Assembly: GCA_945643635.1 (NCBI GenBank) | Contig: CALZFC010000087.1 | Span: forward strand, 402,501-466,500 | Direction of reading: 5' to 3' | Source: Allodiplogaster sudhausi | Lineage: Eukaryota > Nematoda > Chromadorea > Rhabditida > Diplogasteridae | Length of the DNA: 64,000 bases | Shown here: in pieces, positions 27,637-39,406 of the stretch | How positions within the stretch are numbered: the first letter of the stretch is position 1 | Layout: every line of letters starts with the position of its first letter | Notes under the pieces: model-generated | The model's input: only the letters and a program-made list of their open reading frames with translations | The model's database searches: none | Told to the model about the DNA's origin: nothing | Translations under genes and position numbers: made by a program

Positions 27637-29786
27637 ATAGAATGAGTTGTAGGAGATGACAACTACATAACTATATAATAATCAAAAAGATGGGAGTCGA
27701 TTTGATATTTGCTGTGCCAGTTTTCATAAAATCAGCGCACCTTAAAGAATAGCATGGAAGTTTGTGAGATGACAGCGCTGTCGATGAAAAGACAATAACA
27801 GAGAATTTATTTTGAATGCCAATTTTTTTTGGAAAATAAAAAGTGAATTTTAGCTGGATTCGGACCTCTATGACAGCGTCGGCTATCTTGATCTGATAAA
27901 TACACAGAAGGAGGCGGAGAGAGCGAAGCTGGAGGCAAGATTGGAACACATCCGCAGGCTCAGGGCTGGGTTCGCTCTCTTCTTTTCTTTCTCCTTACAC
28001 GTTTACTAGTTAATTGAATTGCCCGTTACTTTCGAAAATCTTGGATTGTACAAATCGTTTCAAGAAGACCCCATCTCCTTTACACACTCTTTCATTTCTT
28101 TCACTTCACCTTCTGCACGTGTCTGCAAAGGGACGTGGAAAGGGCGACCTAAATGCCTCCTTGAAAACTTTTTTCCATGGAACCACTTTTCTTTACATTG
28201 AGCGGAACTCGCTTTCTCTCTATCTCACCTTTTCTTGTTAACTCTTTCTCTATTTTGTTCTGCTGCTGTCAACTTGATGTTATTTCATTATTATCTCCTC
28301 TTTCATTCTTCCAGAAATTATTTCGTGATTCATTTTGGTGAAAGAATCACAAATTTGTGGATGAATGATAGTGACAGCACAGAACGGGAAGAGACTTGTA
28401 GCCCCTTCACTCCATTCCAGACCTCCGTTCCATTGAGAACTCCTTCTCTGCCTCGCTCTCTCTGTCTTTTTGTTCCCTTGTGCATTCCCTTTATTCTGTC
28501 CTTGCCAACTCCTGCGTGTCCCCCTTCCCCCCTCCTTAAATATGGTCGGAATGATTTTGTTGTGTGTGTGATGAGGGAGTCGTCTTGGTCTTCCTCTCCC
28601 TCCCTCTGGCACTCTCGCTTCTCCTCCTCTTCTTCCTCCCCCTCCCCTCCCTCCTCATTATCTGACTTGGCGGGAGGTTCTTCTTCATTTGAGCTCTACA
28701 GCGAGTGAGTCTTTCTCCATTGGTCGCATGTAATTATTCTTTCTATTTAATCTAACCTTTGACTCACTTTCATCGCATTCGGCTGAACTGAAATCACCCT
28801 CATCGTGTAAAAAAATACTTTGGAAATCTTCCTTTAGTATTTCAAAGCTAGGCTATTGTTCCCAATTAACATATTTAATAGCGAGACTGATGGAGATGAT
28901 TGGGTTTTTCTTCCAGCGCGGACTCCCTAACTCCTCGGGATGTCGCGGAGTCTTCTTGTCCAGTGGACCAACTTCTTGCTTTCCATCCCGACCCTGACAT
29001 CAAGTACTTCTGGGAGGACTCCAGAGACATCGTCGATGTCACGGACGTCGAGGATCGCCTCGAGATACGTCGTCTTCAAAGAGGACTAGGCATCGAGGTG
29101 CACCTTGCTATCCCTCCCTCTCCTCTCTCTCTCTCCCTCTCCTCTCTCTCCCTCTCTCTCCCTCTCTCTCTCCCTTTCCTCTCTCTCCCTCTCTCTCATT
29201 CTCGCTAACTCGTCTGTATTTGCAGCGCGTAAGTGCAGAGAGCCTTTCTCGATACAATACCCGTGTCTCGATGAGCACCTACCGCCAGCCTGCCATTCTG
29301 TATCCGAGGTTGGAGTACCCATTTTAGTGCACTGTGTAATTTCTATACTCTCTATGGTGGCCACAGATACCGCGGGCCAACCTGTCGAAGTCGTCCTCCT
29401 TTCGGACTCAAAGTTATCAGCCTGATTGAGCCTAATTCTGTTACATTGTACAAGGAGAACTACCCCATGGACGAATCCAGGTCGCTTCAGGCTATTCTTA
29501 TTTTAGCTCTGCTTCCATTACATTCTTTTTAGCTATCGGCTTATCTCCCTCTCTCTCTCTCTTTCTCTTTTCTCTCTTTCTCTCTATCTCCCTCTCTTTT
29601 TCTATCTCTCTCTGCTTCTTTATCTAGGTTCTCGGGAATCTTCGGCTTCCACATGGTGACCCCGGCCGACACTAAAGTAGTTCTCACGACAAATGAACGG
29701 GACGCCCTGGCCGTCTACGAAGTGGCGGGCATGCTTGCTCTTGCTTTGCCAAAGGGAGAGAAACTGGATGACCTGGTCAGTCACTC

Positions 29787-29836
<50 letters not shown>

Positions 29837-31351
29837 ATCTCTCCCCTATTCTCCCGCTTATTTTCCTCTGGTATTTCCTTGTCGTTCTTTCAGGTGCTGC
29901 CGTTCCTAGAAGAGTTTGCCGTGATCTATCTATGGTTTCCTCACAAGCAAATGGATAATGCTCGTGACTATGCGACGATATTGAATCCATCGCGTTGTCG
30001 GCTGATCACGTGCGTTCTCTGCTTCATCCATGGCTACAGTAACTGGGAATTGATCCTCTCAGGCATAAAGCTCGACCAATCGAACTTCTTCGTAAGAATC
30101 GTGCGACAGAGATTGTGGATGGGATCGAGACTTCCGTTGCGATGTTCGAGAAGAGATTCCGTTCGATGATTGACATGAGAGATGGTCTACGGGAAGAACT
30201 CTTGCATGACGACACTCGCCTGAGGGGGATTGCACAGGCGAGTCCATTCTATTCCTCGCTAATCTCTGCCAGACTTCTTCTTGCAGTGGAAACGATTCGA
30301 TATGCTCAATCGCTATCTCGTTGGCTTCCGAAAGGGAGAGTTGACTGTTCTGACGGGGCAGACTGGAGTCGGCAAGACAACCTTCCTGTGCGAGTACGCC
30401 TTGGATCTCTTCACACAAGGCGTTCGTTGTCTTCTTTTTATCTCCATTTTCTCAGCTTTTCTTCTTCTCTTCTCTCTCTCTCTCTCTCCCCATTGTCTCG
30501 GCTTCACTCTCTCTTCTCTTTCTCTTATCTTGATCTCTTCTCTTCAGGTTCGCACCCTGTTCTGTAGCTTCGAGATGAAAGAAGAGCGTATTCTGAAGTG
30601 GATGCTTGTACAGTATGCCGGGTACGTTGTGTGACGTTATTCCTATACGTTGAGTTGGTGAGGAAGAAGCGAAGGGGGAGAAAGGGTTGGTTGAAAGTGG
30701 CCGTCAGTCTGTCCCTGTCAGGCCTTCTCATCTACGCAGTCTTGCCCGTTCCCGTACTTATGTCAATGGAGTCAAGTGAGCTTATTCTGAGAAGGAAGCG
30801 AAGTGGAGGAACTTCCTTGACTTGATCATTTTGTTGATGAAAGCGCCCCGCCCTCTTCGTTTCCCTCTTTCCTGTCGTAGATTTGTGTTGTCATCACACG
30901 GCGGATAGCTGCACCTGAGCACTGAATGAGTTTCCTTGGATAGTCGGCTCCTGTCCTTTTTCTGGGTGGGCCGCTGCTCCTCTGGCGAAAAGACAAAAAT
31001 GTGTTGTGGTTGTTCGTGCGAGTGATTGGCAAGAAAAGTGAGTTGAAGATATTTGGTGTGAATAGTTGAATGGTGCGATGAAAACCATCCCTTTTGCAGG
31101 ATTCCCGTTCACCAAGTGCAGAATTCCTCTCTGGTTGATGCCTGGCTTGACCGATTTGAACGCGCGAAAGGAACTCTCACGATTATGAAGAGTGATGAAT
31201 TTCGTGATCAGAAGCTCTCCGAAATTGTTGAAGTCAGTCCTTTAAATTGTCACATTTTTTCTTTACAGGTTTATCTTTTCAGCTTTTCAGTCTCATAGCT
31301 GTCATAAGCTGTCCCTCAACAGTTCTCCCCCATTCTCTCCCTCGCTCTCTG

Positions 31352-31385
<34 letters not shown>

Positions 31386-32350
31386 TCTGTCTCTCTCTCT
31401 CTCTGTCTCTCTCTCTCTCTGACTCTGTCTCTCTGCCTCTCTCTCTCTCTCTGTCTCTTTCTCTCACTCTCTCTCCCTCGCTCTCTGTCTCTCTCTCTCT
31501 CTCTGTCTCTCTCCTCTGCAGGCTATCCGAGCAACGATAGCCTCGAATGGCATCCAGCATTTAGTGATCGACAACCTGCAGTTCCTAGTTGGCCACTCTC
31601 TCTTGAACGACGACTCGGTCTCTGGAATCGATCGAATGAATGCTCAGGTCAACAAGCTACGGGGTTTTCTCCGTACTCTTAGTTTTTCTATTTCAGGACC
31701 GCCTTGTGGGGCATCTTCGTCGGCTGGCAACTGACTATGACGTGCACATCACTCTTGTTGTTCACCCTCGCAAGACTGATGTCTGTTTCTTTCTCTCTCT
31801 TTCTCTCTTCTCTTTCTCTCTGTTCCTCTCTTCTCTTTCTCTCTCTCTCTTTCTCACTTAGTCTCGTTCATTACGGGTCCTCTTCATACGCTTTTTCGTT
31901 CTCTCTGGCCTCTTCAGATGGCATTCCAATGCCTTATCTGATTAAAATTTTTTATTAAAAAATTTAAAGCTATATTTTGTTTAATTTGTTCTCACCATCA
32001 GGTTCGTCTTTTCTTATCGTTCTCTCTGTACTGTTTACAGAGTGATGTTGAATTGGATGTTCATCACTTCGGGGGCACTGCTCGAGTTACTCAAGAGGCT
32101 GACAACGTCCTCGTCATCCAGCGGAAAAGGGACGAAACTACGAGACGTCCACGAAAATTTCTCTACGTTCTCTTGCTGCAATCGCATTTTTTATTGCACA
32201 TTTTTACTAAATTTGGAAACAACATAATCTACAAATGCGTTGCAGATAAAGAAGAACCGCGGGGCGGGATTATTGCTGGAGGGTGACATCCTGGAAATGA
32301 ACTTCCACCCGGCCACTTACTCTCACAGCCTCGTTCCCCTCGACAAGTAA
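25579..32350 (+). CDS. TWNK: TWINKLE mitochondrial replicative DNA helicase, with zinc-ribbon primase-like N-terminus
   Basis: This hexameric 5'-3' helicase unwinds DNA for mtDNA replication. A plausible start at 25579 gives a basic presequence ([20 protein letters not shown]), but this exon is not certain. A four-cysteine zinc ribbon (CPEC and CIHC, 26002-26075) follows, then a poorly conserved acidic/Ser linker (exons near 26790-26910, 27853-27960 and 28580-28700). The TOPRIM-like region includes [39 protein letters not shown] and [10 protein letters not shown]. The RecA-like helicase shows [20 protein letters not shown] (Walker A, about 30330-30385), [29 protein letters not shown] (Walker B, about 31560), VVHPRK and [12 protein letters not shown]. 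It ends HSLVPLDK with the stop at 32348-32350. Most introns contain CT tracts. Vertebrate Twinkle has lost the zinc ribbon, so its retention is notable. Confidence 0.92.
27560..27640. repeat. GA microsatellite in TWNK intron
   Basis: A GA run of about 75 bp. Polarity is opposite to the usual CT on the sense strand of this gene. Confidence 0.8.
31335..31520 (+). repeat. CT/GTCT microsatellite abutting a TWNK acceptor
   Basis: About 180 bp of CTCTCTGTCTCT-type repeat ends directly in the splice acceptor cctctgcag before the exon reading [18 protein letters not shown]. Similar tracts precede TWNK acceptors at about 29110-29215, 29788-29845 and 30470-30545. Confidence 0.85.
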
Positions 32351-33370
32351 TCTGCGTCCGCTCTACTGATCTTTCCTCTCCCCTCATTTCTCATTGGGTT
32401 CTCTCCCAGTTAATCCATCATTTTTCTCCGGTTCTAAATGACCCGTGGAGGGTCCGCTAGAATGACAAATTCATCGATTTCCCACTGCCATTCCCTTTCA
32501 TACATTCAGATCTTCATTTCATTGTCATTTTATCTAACTGTTTCTTTTTTTTTGCTTTACAGCTTGATGTATCTTGACACTTTGTTAAAACTGATTTAGA
32601 CGCTAACGATGTCAATTTCCTTTTCTTTTTAATAAAGAAACGACAACCATTCCTCATTTACTTCTTCAAGTTCGGAAGAAAAATGCTGAAATAAGAAGAT
32701 TGCGAGAGGTGGTAATTTATTTGTGATGGCAGTGGAGAGGGGGAGAGACATGGCAGGAGAGGGCGCTGACCCTTCTACCTTTTCAATCTCAACTTTCCGG
32801 TCTCGACCGCGCAAGAACGAGAAGAGTGGATGTGGATCGGATGGAGTTGCCTTGTTTGGGAGGAGAACGAGGCACTCACTCTTGATTGCACTTGCCATTT
32901 ATGCCTTTCTCTTCTATTTCTGCTCACTGCCATGAACAGTTCGACAACTCAACTCATCGAAATGTGGCATTTTTGAGAATTAGTCAGCCACTGACTTTCA
33001 TGAGGAATCACAGCGCTTTGCTTGTTAAGGATGTCCGGTTTAGTTTCTTGATTTGGTGTGAGAAATTGCATGATTTCTGGTGGGTTTTACAAATTTGCAA
33101 AGCTACAGTTTTTATGAAGCATGTAACAAGACCATGCATTTTTCAAATAAATTAATACAGGAGAAGCTGGGGAGAAGCTTTTGCTGATTACATCAGCCGT
33201 CTAAGTTGTGATTGCGCATTTTATTGTTGTTAATTTCGTTTTAAGTTTGTTTTAAGATGCATATTTTGTAGCAAAAACCATGCCGATTCTTGTTTACAGC
33301 ATGTGAAGTGCTAAAATTTGCCGCGCGTCAAATTTTTTATTGTTTGTTTTGCCAAGTGATTGGATTTTAA
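32351..33370. other. Intergenic, downstream of TWNK
   Basis: Mostly AT-rich unique sequence. TWNK 3' UTR probably ends near an AATAAA at about 32630. The only open frame of note is a 70-codon one at 32723-32935. Confidence 0.4.
32723..32935 (+). CDS. Possible 70-residue tail-anchored microprotein (unconfirmed)
   Basis: The frame opens with MAVERGRDMAGEGADPS, continues through a basic segment (FRSRPRKNEK) and closes with a 17-residue hydrophobic end, SLLIALAIYAFLFYFCS, before LP and the stop. A basic cytosolic part plus a C-terminal membrane helix is what a tail-anchored protein looks like. I recognise no family, and a chance frame downstream of TWNK is equally possible. The GTG at 32723 in this frame is not a standard start; the first ATG is at 32726 region or the internal MAGEG. 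Confidence 0.2.
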   Translation: MMAVERGRDMAGEGADPSTFSISTFRSRPRKNEKSGCGSDGVALFGRRTRHSLLIALAIYAFLFYFCSLP

Positions 33371-33379
33371 CAGTTTGAA

Positions 33380-33850
33380 TTAAGAGTTCACAAGGCCTCG
33401 CTGAGGCTGCTGCGCAGCTTCCTCTCGCCTGTGGGAGCTGGCCAGTTCGTCATAAACGGTTAGCGAAAAGTTAATATTGCTCAGGACTTGTTTAGTATTG
33501 CTTCTTCTTGTCGAAGATGTCATTTTAATGAACTGGCATTGAGATTAGTCAAGTTGTGTGCCGTCCTGGTGGGTAGTGTCTGCTCGATTCTGAGTGCTGG
33601 CGCTATCCTCAGAAAGGTTTGGCGAGTTCTTATATTGCTCGTTAAAAATGTTGAATCTTGATTTAGTCGAAGATGGTTTTTAATGAATCTGCATTGAGAA
33701 TTCTCAAGATCTGTCCGCTGAGCTTGCTGGGCAGAGCGTTATTGTCTGTGGTTGTCGTCGCAATCCTCAGAAAGGTTTGACGAGTACTTAATATTAGTCG
33801 TTGCATATTTTGAATCTTAACCTCAGAAATGTTATTTTTGTGCCTGCTTG
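33380..33850 (+). repeat. Degenerate tandem duplication, about 165-bp unit
   Basis: Two clear copies and remnants on each side share blocks in the same order: gtcgaagatg, TTTTAATGAA, gcattgaga, CTCAAG/gtcaag, and ATCCTCAGAAAGGTTTG (about 33612 and 33767). Each contains a short hydrophobic reading (for example ELALRLVKLCAVL and ESALRILKICPLSL), so the unit may be a duplicated exon with its flanks. It lies immediately upstream of the uS5-derived chimeric gene. Confidence 0.6.
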
Positions 33851-33919
33851 AGCTCGAGTAGTCAGCGTCTGCTGAAGCAGGGAGGTCTATCTCTCGCTAA
33901 TCTCTCTCCTTGCATACAG

Positions 33920-34830
33920 GAGCTTGCTGGGAAGGAGGAAGAATCGAAGAGCTGCCGCCTCGACCTCGACCCGAATCGGTGAGTCAATTATAAATGGTAG
34001 TTTGTTATGTCAGAAGGCTAGTAATAAAATGACCCACTAGTCTCTACCATGCTTATTTCATCTTATTCCAGTGGCGGCCGTGTAGGGAAGGAAGGCGACA
34101 ACGAATGGGTGCTTGTGACGAAGCTCGGCCGTCTTGTCAAGGACAGGAAGATCGCGACACTTGAGGAGATCTTCCTCAACTCTCTCCCCATCAAGGTATT
34201 TATGTTTTACCATATTTCTGATTGTTACTTCGATCAGTTGTTCGCTGAAATAGCGTGTGTTATTTTTCTATCGTTTAATTAGCCGATATCTTGATAAAAG
34301 AAACAAGTAATGAATGATTTTTTGTGATAATATTTGTAAATGCATTATAACGTTGTTCACGAAAACATTGATAGGATGTGAAGAAACCCATAAGAACTTT
34401 CCATTGTCTTCAGGAGTTCGAGATCATCGATGCTCTCTGCTCCAACCTTAAGGACGAATCGACAGAAGGAGGAGCAGCCCAGCCCTTCTTGCTCACAGGT
34501 AAACAGAGAGAGAGAGAGAGAGAGAGAGAGGAAAGAGAGAGAGATAATTACTGTGAACTCATTGAAAGTGAAGGTGTTGCAAAGAGAGTAGATTAACAAT
34601 GGCCTTTTTCTGCAGAGCAAGGTCTTCGCGGGCTCGGGCAACTCGACGATCGAGAGCAGCAGCCCTTCTTGCTTGCAGGTAAAGGTAGAGAGAGAGAGAG
34701 AGAGAGAGATAAGAGTTACATAACTATGGAAAAATGGATAGTGTTTCGAAATGAGTGATTAACTATGTCTTTATTTCCAGAGCGAGATCTTCGAGGGCCC
34801 GGCGAACTCTTCCTCGGCATCAGGATGTAA
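33920..34830 (+). CDS. Chimeric gene: N-terminal fragment of ribosomal protein uS5 (RPS2) with novel ends
   Basis: The exon at 34073-34196 encodes [20 protein letters not shown] then [14 protein letters not shown] and LNSLPIK; the next reads [15 protein letters not shown]. These match RPS2 ([47 protein letters not shown]) up to LKDE and then diverge. The RNA-binding and uS5 C-terminal domains are absent. Instead two similar exons follow ([35 protein letters not shown]), the last ending at 34830. An upstream exon at 33920-33980 adds [19 protein letters not shown]. All junctions are in phase with GT-AG introns, and an AATAAA lies at 34879-34884. It could be an expressed chimeric paralogue or a decaying duplicate. 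It cannot be the functional ribosomal protein. Confidence 0.6.
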
Positions 34831-34909
34831 ATTTTTTTTAATGTATTTTTCGTTGTATTTAATGTGTTTTTTTACTTGAATAAAGAATTTTTAACTCTTA
34901 ACTTGTGAG

Positions 34910-36468
34910 TGCTTGCCGCTTTTTGAAATAGAAAGGCGTGCAGCACTCACTTGTTAAATGTTTATTCGGAATAAAGCAGTTTTAACGTTGTTAAATGCAA
35001 AAAAAAATACGGCTGAAACACGCTGTTAGTGTCCGTTCTCTGATTTGTCTCGGAACCGCTTGCTCTGTTCGAGCTGGACCCCGTTCTTGGCAAATTGCCA
35101 AGAACCCCCGTTCTTGGCAAATTGCCAGGAATGGCCAAGGTTGGCAATCTGCTATCTTGGTGTATGACCAGTGCAGGGTGCACTGGTGGGGTTTTGAGTT
35201 GGTCTAAACCGGACGGATTCAGCGCTGTGATTAATTGGGAGGAGAGAGAAGAGAAAGAGCAATGACGGTTCGATAAAGGGGTGAGAGAGAAAAAAGAGAA
35301 AGAGGACAAAGAGAAAGAAGGGAAAGAGCGGAAGAGATGGTATTCTGAAACATGCTGTGCATTCCATCAATGCAACGAGGGAGGACGCACGGGCACTAGC
35401 TTATTTGGAATCATAATCTGATTATGCTAAATGACTGCCTCAGGCACGCTTCTCTAACAGTGAAGCAGTCTCTCTCTCTCTCTCTCTCGTTATTCGTCTC
35501 TCTTCCCCTCTCTCTCTCTCGCTCTCTCTCTCTCTCGCCCTCTCTCCCTCTCCCTCTCTCCCACTCTTGTTCCACCACTCTCGCTCATTTTCTGCCTGTA
35601 TTCATTCTTTTCTCTTCCATTTAATCTTTGGCCCTTTTCCACCCCAGTGGCAATGCTCAATTCGAATGAAACTCATGGAAATAAGCTGTTGACAAGTGAC
35701 TGCAGGAATGCCTACAATTACACTACCAAGTGAATTAGATAGTGATGCCTGTTTATCACACGCAGATTCTTGAAGACTTCCATGACAGCGAAGTATGTAC
35801 GGAGAGGGAGAGAATGCGATAAAAAAGGGTGATAGAGAGGGAGGGAGGCATATATAGAAGTCTGTATATAGAGAAAGAGAGAGAGAGAAACATGAGACAG
35901 AGAGAGAGAGGGAGAGAGAGTCAAAGAGGAAGAATACACGCGCGATACGGTAGCGGATTAGAGAGAGTAATGGAAGAAGGCGTGTGGAATGGCTGAGAAT
36001 TGGCAGAGATATGTACTGGAAAGAAAGACACATGTGATGAGAGAAGCATGCGGCTGTCTATTTCCAAGAATAAAGTCATGAAGCGATAGATGGGGAGGGA
36101 ACTTTTGTTCCGCCCCCTCCCGCTGAGTTTGGTGGTCACCGGCAGTCGAATGAGCATTCTTTCGGCATCACTTTGCGAGATTCGCTCTGCTTCCTCTTAC
36201 TCTCTTTCTCTTACTCCTCTTACTCTTTCTCTTTCTCTCTCCTCTCTCTATCATTACTCTCCAACTCCTTCATTTGTCTGCTCTCTCCCTCCATCTTCTA
36301 CTCTTTCATCTCTCTCTCTCTATCTTTTCTACACTCTCCCCTCCCTTATAACCCTGGTAGTCGTCGGCTGCTGTAAATGGCTGTCATGAGTGAATGGCCG
36401 ATTCAGAAGGCCTCCCAGCAGCCGCCTATTCTATTCATTCCGACGACAACTATTGCATGAGATCTATC

Positions 36469-36511
<43 letters not shown>

Positions 36512-37054
36512 ATCTCTCTCTCTCCCTCGCTGCCTCTGTTGTCTCTTTCCCTCACTCTTCCTTCATCTATCATATTGCTGACATCCTCCTCCACTTATTC
36601 AGCCAAAAATAATATATTGCTTTGAAAACGTACTTCAGATAGTAAAGTCCTCTGTGATTGCGTGCCCTAACCTTTTAATTATTTTCACTCTCACGTGCCT
36701 CATCAGTACGAATACCTGGAGAACAGGCGATCTTTAAAGAGCCCCATTCATGAGTTAGTTAATCGCCGCTTCAGATCCTAAGGCGTTTTCTCATTCATTC
36801 TATGGCTTGTAGTTTGCTTTTTTTTCTGCATCAGGAATGATTTGGATGACGGGCATGTTGAAGATAGAATAGTATTCAATGTCAAGCGTTAACGCTGAAA
36901 CTATCAAATACATTAGATGGTCACTCGCGAGGAGACTATGTATGTACATATGTATGTACATATGAACATCTCCACTATCATTTGCCAGTGACCTTGTGCT
37001 CTTCGAGTTGTCTCTTCCTTTGTTGATCTGCCAATCTGAGTTGCTTCTTAGAGA
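34910..37054. other. Repeat-rich intergenic region upstream of aquaporin
   Basis: No gene is supported. The region holds CT tracts (about 35468-35570, 36190-36340, 36473-36535), GA tracts (about 35225-35330, 35865-35925) and two nuclear factor I-like palindromes at 35083-35131. It should contain the aquaporin promoter. Confidence 0.5.
35083..35131. promoter_or_regulatory. Tandem NFI-type palindromes
   Basis: Two copies of CTTGGCAAATTGCCA, 27 bp apart, each contain TTGGC-AAATT-GCCA(A/G). The first is a perfect palindrome with 11-bp arms. The pattern equals the nuclear factor I binding consensus TTGGC-N5-GCCAA. A third such palindrome is at 583-599. They lie about 2 kb upstream of the aquaporin start. 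Confidence 0.45.
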
Positions 37055-39087
37055 ATGGACGACGTGAGAGAGAAAATCAGCCGAGCTCTGCGCCTCGACT
37101 CGCGAATTGTGAGGGAGCTCCTTGCCGAGTGCATCGGAACCTTCTTCCTTGTTGTCAGTTTGCATTCAAACTCTTATCTTTGTTAAGTTTTGCTTTACTG
37201 CTTTGAAATTAAAAGTATCGGACTGATTTTCTCAAAGAGTTTTCGAGATTTGAAACAGTATTGAAACTAATTATGGTCCTACCAATAGAAACGATGGATG
37301 GAAAGTGTTGAACGCAATCCTAAATGGCCATGGCAAGGAAGATTGTTGAGTGATGAAGACAACGAGCCATTATAGACTTTCTGTTGGAGAAGAGACGGGG
37401 AAAGACACAGAGAGAGAGAGGCAGTGAAAACAGAATTGGAACGTAATGGGAATAGAACTTTTATAACTGAACCCCACTTTCCGAAGCAGTTTAGGTGAAT
37501 CGGGAATGGTAAGACGGTCACAGTTCATGAGAGAGCGAGAAAGGGAAGGGTAGTGACATGTGAGGCAAAAAGACAGTGAGAAAACAGGAGACAACGAGAA
37601 AAAGAACAGGGAGAGAAAGAGACAGAGAGAGAAAGAGAGACAGTTGACAGAGACCAAGGGAATGAAAGGGTGCGCCCTTCTGACGTGGCATGAGAGAACG
37701 TGCCTGAAAAGAGTGACTCTCATTCACCTTCTCTTAAGAGTTTCATGATCAAATCAGTGACAACGAACGATGAAAGAGAGCATAAATGAAAATGAAACGA
37801 TATAAATTGTTGGTCAAATGACCAATAATGAGAGTGCAGATGAATGTTGACTAGGAGTTAAAAGAGAAAGGGTGCCTTCTTATTGTCAGTTCATCGGCAC
37901 TTCTGCCAATGTTCAAGCTGCAGCCGCGCCAGGAGGCAACTCCACTTCGGCTCACATCGCATGGGGCATCGGATTCATGTTCGCAGTCTTCCTCGCTTCT
38001 CATGTCTCAGGTACTAGAGAGAGGGCAGCGAGAGAGGCAGATGAGAGAGAGAGAGGCAGATGAGAGAGAAAGAGAACGAGAAAGAGACAGAGATGCAGAT
38101 GAGAGAGAAAGAGAACGAGTAAGAGACAGAGAGGCAGATGAGAGAGAAAGAGAACGAGTAAGAGACAGAGAGGCAGAGAGCTCAAGAACGAGCACGAGAG
38201 AACATGCAGTGGTTGATTTGTGCAAGACAAAATACTTCTTGACAAGACCTTCTGCCACTGCAACATGAGCGACTGCTATGAGTGGATTGCCTGTTGAGGA
38301 GCTCATCTTAACCCTGCCATCACGATCGCCCAATTCCTGCTCGGGAACATCTCCTTCCCTCGTGTCATTCCATACTTCATTGCTCAGGTCATCGGTGGTT
38401 TCCTCGGTGCTGCTGCTACATATTTCGGCCATCATGGTCAGTGAGTGGGAGGGAGGATGGGAGACATGAGATGAGCGGGGCCACGTAACACTGCAATACA
38501 CATCCCACACATTACATTCATGCATCAAGTAAAAGTGATCAAGTAAACAACTATTTCAATTCATCTGTTAGTTAGCAGTTATTCATTGGAACACTATGAA
38601 ATGAAAGAGAGCAAAGATGAAACGAAAGGCTTTAGATGATCTCTGGAGACTCGACGGAGGGAATCGACAAGTCTTCGGGCCCCAGGCAACTGCCGGCATC
38701 TTTGCCACTTTCCCCTCTCCTCACATGTCTGTCTGGGGAAGCCTCCTTGATCAGGTACTATCTCTCTCGTTCCCTTGTTTACTCTCTCTCTCTATCTCTC
38801 TCTCTCTATCTATCTCCCTCTCTATCTCTTTCTCTCCCTCTATCTCTCTCTTTCTCTCTCCTTCCAGATCATTGGCACAATGATGTTGTCTGGTCTGGTG
38901 TGCCTGATCACTGACAAGCGCCACGGCATCCCCCGTGCTCTGGTTCCTCCCCTCGCTGGCTCCATCATGACTATGGTTGCCATGACTTTCGGCGCGAACG
39001 GTGGATTCGCCATCAACCCTGCCAGAGACCTCGGACCGCGTCTCTTCACTCTCCTCACTTATGGATGGAGTGTCTTCAGGTATTAAG

Positions 39088-39138
<51 letters not shown>

Positions 39139-39406
39139 AGATCAATGAGGACAACGAGGTGGATCCTTGACTGATAAAATGTACTTGAGCGCGAACAACT
39201 ACTACTTCTGGATCCCCATCGTTGGCCCAGTGATCGGTGCAATTCTTGGAGCATGGGTGTACAAGTTGTTCGTTGGCCTGCATGGATGGAATGAAGATGC
39301 CGACTTCTCTGCCAGCCGAGCTGATCACCACTCAGGGCATGCAGTCTACCCACCACAGGGACCTCCTCAGGCCAAGGGATACAACGTCAGCATTGGCAGA
39401 GAATAG
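37055..39406 (+). CDS. Aquaglyceroporin (MIP family channel)
   Basis: This is a six-helix water/glycerol channel of the plasma membrane. Exon 1 starts [17 protein letters not shown] and runs into [14 protein letters not shown]; exon 2 continues [16 protein letters not shown] and [20 protein letters not shown]. Exon 3 carries the first pore loop, [17 protein letters not shown]. Later exons read [32 protein letters not shown] and [20 protein letters not shown]. The second NPA is followed by R-D, the aspartate typical of glycerol-permeable members. The C-terminal exon has [20 protein letters not shown] and ends at 39404-39406 after YNVSIGRE. Introns of 300-700 bp carry GA tandem repeats (about 38020-38190) and CT tracts. 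A polyadenylation-like AATAAA is at about 39865. Confidence 0.93.
38030..38190. repeat. GA-rich minisatellite in aquaporin intron
   Basis: At least three copies of a roughly 36-bp unit beginning GCAGATGAGAGAGAAAGAG, with GAGTAAGAGACAGAGAG endings. Non-coding; open frames over it are Arg/Glu artefacts. Confidence 0.8.
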
